Part shown: in pieces, positions 60,825 to 64,000 of the stretch
Position numbering within the stretch: position 1 is the stretch's first letter
Layout: each line of letters starts with the position of its first letter
Assembly (NCBI GenBank): GCA_013433145.1
Contig: CM024184.1
Coordinates: forward strand, 7,254,137 to 7,318,136
Source: Ascaris suum
Taxonomy: Eukaryota; Nematoda; Chromadorea; Rhabditida; Ascarididae
Direction of reading: 5' to 3'
Length of the DNA stretch: 64,000 nucleotides
Notes under the pieces: generated by a model
Told to the model about the DNA's origin: nothing
What the model saw: the letters and a program-made list of their open reading frames with translations, nothing else
The model's database searches: none
Program-made: the position numbers and the translations under genes

Positions 60825-62914
60825 ACTAGCTGATAAGTCGGAATCTGAGGAGGATCCAACGTCGAATTCGATAACTACTGCCCGCCTGCGCCAACCATCG
60901 TTGTTCGTCTCGCGACGCAACGGTCCTAACATCGACACATCCAGGTTCCGATTACGACGAGCTAGTTCTGCAGCATGTATGGCCATCGCCCTAGTGATGT
61001 TCTGTATAGAATAGACTAGCTGATGAGTCGGAATCTGAGGAGGATCCAACGTCGAATTCGATAACTACTGCCCGCCTGCGCCAACCATCGTTGTTCGTCT
61101 CGCGACGCAACGGTCCTAACATCGACACATCCAGGTTCCGATTACGACGAGCTAGTTCTGCAGCATGTATGGCCATCGCCCTAGTGATGTTCTGTATAGA
61201 ATAGACTAGCTGATAAGTCGGAATCTGAGGAGGATCCAACGTCGAATTCGATAACTACTGCCCGCCTGCGCCAACCATCGTTGTTCGTCTCGCGACGCAA
61301 CGGTCCTAACATCGACACATCCAGGTTCCGATTACGACGAGCTAGTTCTGCAGCATGTATGGCCATCGCCCTAGTGATGTTCTGTATAGAATAGAGTAGC
61401 TGATAAGTCGGAATCTGAGGAGGATCCAACGTCGAATTCGATAACTACTGCCCGCCTGCGCCAACCATCGTTGTTCGTCTCGCGACGCAACGGTCCTAAC
61501 ATCGACACATCCAGGTTCCGATTACGACGAGCTAGTTCTGCAGCATGTATGGCCATCGCCCTAGTGATGTTCTGTATAGAATAGACTAGCTGATAAGTCG
61601 GAATCTGAGGAGGATCCAACGTCGAATTCGATAACTACTGCCCGCCTGCGCCAACCATCGTTGTTCGTCTCGCGACGCAACGGTCCTAACATCGACACAT
61701 CCAGGTTCCGATTACGACGAGCTAGTTCTGCAGCATGTATGGCCATCGCCCTAGTGATGTTCTGTATAGAATAGAGTAGCTGATAAGTCGGAATCTGAGG
61801 AGGATCCAACGTCGAATTCGATAACTACTGCCCGCCTGCGCCAACCATCGTTGTTCGTCTCGCGACGCAACGGTCCTAACATCGACACATCCAGGTTCCG
61901 ATTACGACGAGCTAGTTCTGCAGCATGTATGGCCATCGCCCTAGTGATGTTCTGTATAGAATAGACTAGCTGATAAGTCGGAATCTGAGGAGGATCCAAC
62001 GTCGAATTCGATAACTACTGCCCGCCTGCGCCAACCATCGTTGTTCGTCTCGCGACGCAACGGTCCTAACATCGACACACCCAGGTTCCGATTACGACGA
62101 GCTAGTTCTGCAGCATGTATGGCCATCGCCCTAGTGATGTTCTGTATAGAATAGACTAGCTGATAAGTCGGAATCTGAGGAGGATCCAACGTCGAATTCG
62201 ATAACTACTGCCCGCCTGCGCCAACCATCGTTGTTCGTCTCGCGACGCAACGGTCCTAACATCGACACATCCAGGTTCCGATTACGACGAGCTAGTTCTG
62301 CAGCATGTATGGCCATCGCCCTAGTGATGTTCTGTATAGAATAGAGTAGCTGATAAGTCGGAATCTGAGGAGGATCCAACGTCGAATTCGATAACTACTG
62401 CCCGCCTGCGCCAACCATCGTTGTTCGTCTCGCGACGCAACGGTCCTAACATCGACACATCCAGGTTCCGATTACGACGAGCTAGTTCTGCAGCATGTAT
62501 GGCCATCGCCCTAGTGATGTTCTGTATAGAATAGACTAGCTGATAAGTCGGAATCTGAGGAGGATCCAACGTCGAATTCGATAACTACTGCCCGCCTGCG
62601 CCAACCATCGTTGTTCGTCTCGCGACGCAACGGTCCTAACATCGACACACCCAGGTTCCGATTACGACGAGCTAGTTCTGCAGCATGTATGGCCATCGCC
62701 CTAGTGATGTTCTGTATAGAATAGACTAGCTGATAAGTCGGAATCTGAGGAGGATCCAACGTCGAATTCGATAACTACTGCCCGCCTGCGCCAACCATCG
62801 TTGTTCGTCTCGCGACGCAACGGTCCTAACATCGACACACCCAGGTTCCGATTACGACGAGCTAGTTCTGCAGCATGTATGGCCATCGCCCTAGTGATGT
62901 TCTGTATAGAATAG
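60825..62914 (-). repeat. Eleven-copy 190-bp tandem array carrying a duplicated exon
   Basis: The array is exactly 11 x 190 = 2090 bp, nearly identical throughout and richer in GC than its flanks. On the minus strand each unit encodes NITRAMAIHAAELARRNRNL, then D/G-VSMLGPLRRETNNDGW, RRRAVVIEFD and VGSSSDSDLSA. Upstream of the first unit (minus direction) a real-looking acceptor reads gaatctattctattctatacag. After the last unit the sequence becomes A|GTAAAT, a good donor. Inside the array, units are separated by a 15-bp remnant (gtctattctatacag) that joins the donor GT to the acceptor tail. So each unit is a 175-bp exon plus a splice-site scar. 190 is not a multiple of 3, so read-through hits a stop (SLFYTEHH-stop) in each following unit. 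The parent protein is not recognised. Confidence 0.85.
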
Positions 62915-63849
62915 AATAGATTCAAAATTTCGGCTGCTTCCATTCAACGGTTCAAAACACATTTCAAAGCTGCGTTGAATTGAAAGCTTAAATGAAAATC
63001 ACGACACGAGTTTAACAAATAAAACGAACACAACTAAAAAACACAACATTAAAATTAAATAAACAACACGAAGAACAGCAACGACGAATCGGACGTGGGC
63101 TCGACTAACAATGACGAGTGGATGAACGAATGATGAACGAAAGAAGGAGGGCGTGAACTTTGCTCCTTTAATCCGTGGGGAGAGGCCATAAACGGCTGGA
63201 GGGGATCGTAAAGCGGATAATTCATTTTTTTTTCCATCTAATTTGCCACAGGGTAATTTTGGCATCGCGTAACGATGCGTTACGGTAGTTTATGGTGTCT
63301 CGCGATGATGCGTACCTTTCTCTCTCAATTTTTCACTCCCACCTTTGAACTGCTTCGAACTGCTTCTTGAGACCATTGGAAGAATATCGCAGCTTCGCTG
63401 CTCCAAACAGACGCCACTAATCAAAGCAACATCGCATAACACCACATGGCACACATTTTACGGCCCCATTTCTTGAACTTTGCATTGAGTACAACTGCAG
63501 GTTCTGAGAACAAAAGTATTCAACTGCGTGCAAAAGGTTCCTCCCATAAGAATCTTTTATCCACCCCCCCCCCCGCCCCATCGCTTCATATAAGTTTTAC
63601 TGAAGTATGCCGTTCAAGTCCATCTATATGAATACCTTCTTCGGCGATCACTCTAGATAAACCCAAGGAGAGCTCTCGCGCAGGGACGGTGCTGCTCATC
63701 GGAAACGTTGCCGAAATTTCACGACCCGTAAAACGAAAGAAATTCGCGTCAATTTCTCATTGTTTGCATGATTTCAAATAATTCCTGGTGAGCACTATAG
63801 AGGGGCTTAAATGACCTCTTGAGTAAAAGGTGTGAGCGGCGTTAGGAGT
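62915..63849. other. Non-coding flank of the tandem array
   Basis: Apart from the acceptor-like tract abutting the array (62902-62935), I see no feature here. There is a C run (63566-63576) and short open frames without motifs. Confidence 0.4.
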
Positions 63850-64000
63850 GCAGCGATTGAGTATCACCGCCGTTTCCTCTTATTTTCACCGATTGCAAAC
63901 AAAATCGTGAAATTTTATGCAATGCATGAAATTGAAAATAAAAAAAATAAAACGTTCGAGTTTTAAACGAAATTGAATATTAATGACATTTTCTCTAACA
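63850..64000 (+). repeat. Third, partial copy of the palindrome-arm sequence
   Basis: From gcagcgattgagtatcaccg to the end of the window this matches the right arm at 9606-9760 in the same orientation, and the left arm at 3152-3306 inverted. Differences include gactgc/gattgc, gatatt/gacatt, an A-to-C in an A run, and a shorter A run. It is therefore a diverged copy, not a wrap-around of the same DNA. The match begins abruptly at 63850 and runs off the window. Confidence 0.9.

Noticed and set aside
60825..62914. Array as eleven separate 82-residue genes
   Set aside because: The frames overlap, start at a non-ATG Leu codon (TTG) and stop inside the next unit. They are products of the 190-bp period, not genes.

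Overview
The window looks like nuclear DNA from a nematode, probably a parasitic clade V (strongylid-type) species. It is AT-rich and gene-sparse. Short exons (40-530 bp) with GT..AG borders are split by introns of about 0.1-2 kb, and there are (AT)n microsatellites, decayed LINE sequence and short interspersed repeats. There is no sign of bacterial gene organisation. The organism call is an inference from exon style and protein flavour, not from a marker gene. I saw no rRNA, tRNA or CRISPR array.

Layout. (1) 1-12910 is a giant near-perfect inverted repeat: arms 1-6014 and 6895-12910 around an 880-bp spacer. The only gene I recognise there is NECAP (endocytic adaptor-associated protein). One NECAP exon lies in both arms in opposite orientation and the next exon lies in the spacer. 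(2) 14.6-21.4 kb, minus strand: a multi-exon gene with Ser/Arg-rich N-terminal exons and a C-terminal RING-like zinc finger. Exons A-D join with matching phases, but two exons carry in-frame stops. (3) 27.8-29.8 kb, plus strand: the first three exons of a sugar-transporter-like MFS protein, clean in frame and phase. I could not find its later exons. (4) 39.4-45.5 kb, plus strand: several good-looking exons of one or more unidentified, mostly helical proteins. (5) 50.1-52.0 kb, minus strand: exons of a PIM-family Ser/Thr kinase with a degenerate DFG motif, a stop and frameshifts. (6) 53.4-54.6 kb: a decayed CR1/jockey-type non-LTR retrotransposon. (7) 60,825-62,914: exactly eleven tandem copies of a 190-bp unit. 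Each copy holds what looks like one 175-bp exon (minus strand) with its splice acceptor, and point variants show a three-unit higher-order pattern. (8) 63,850-64,000: a third, diverged copy of a piece of the inverted-repeat arm, running off the window end.

A recurring theme is that recognisable exons (NECAP, kinase, perhaps others) are interrupted by single-base deletions, often in homopolymers. Either much of this is pseudogene DNA or the assembly was not fully polished. The same question applies to the big palindrome, whose arms differ mostly by one-base indels. The genes do not form an obvious pathway together.
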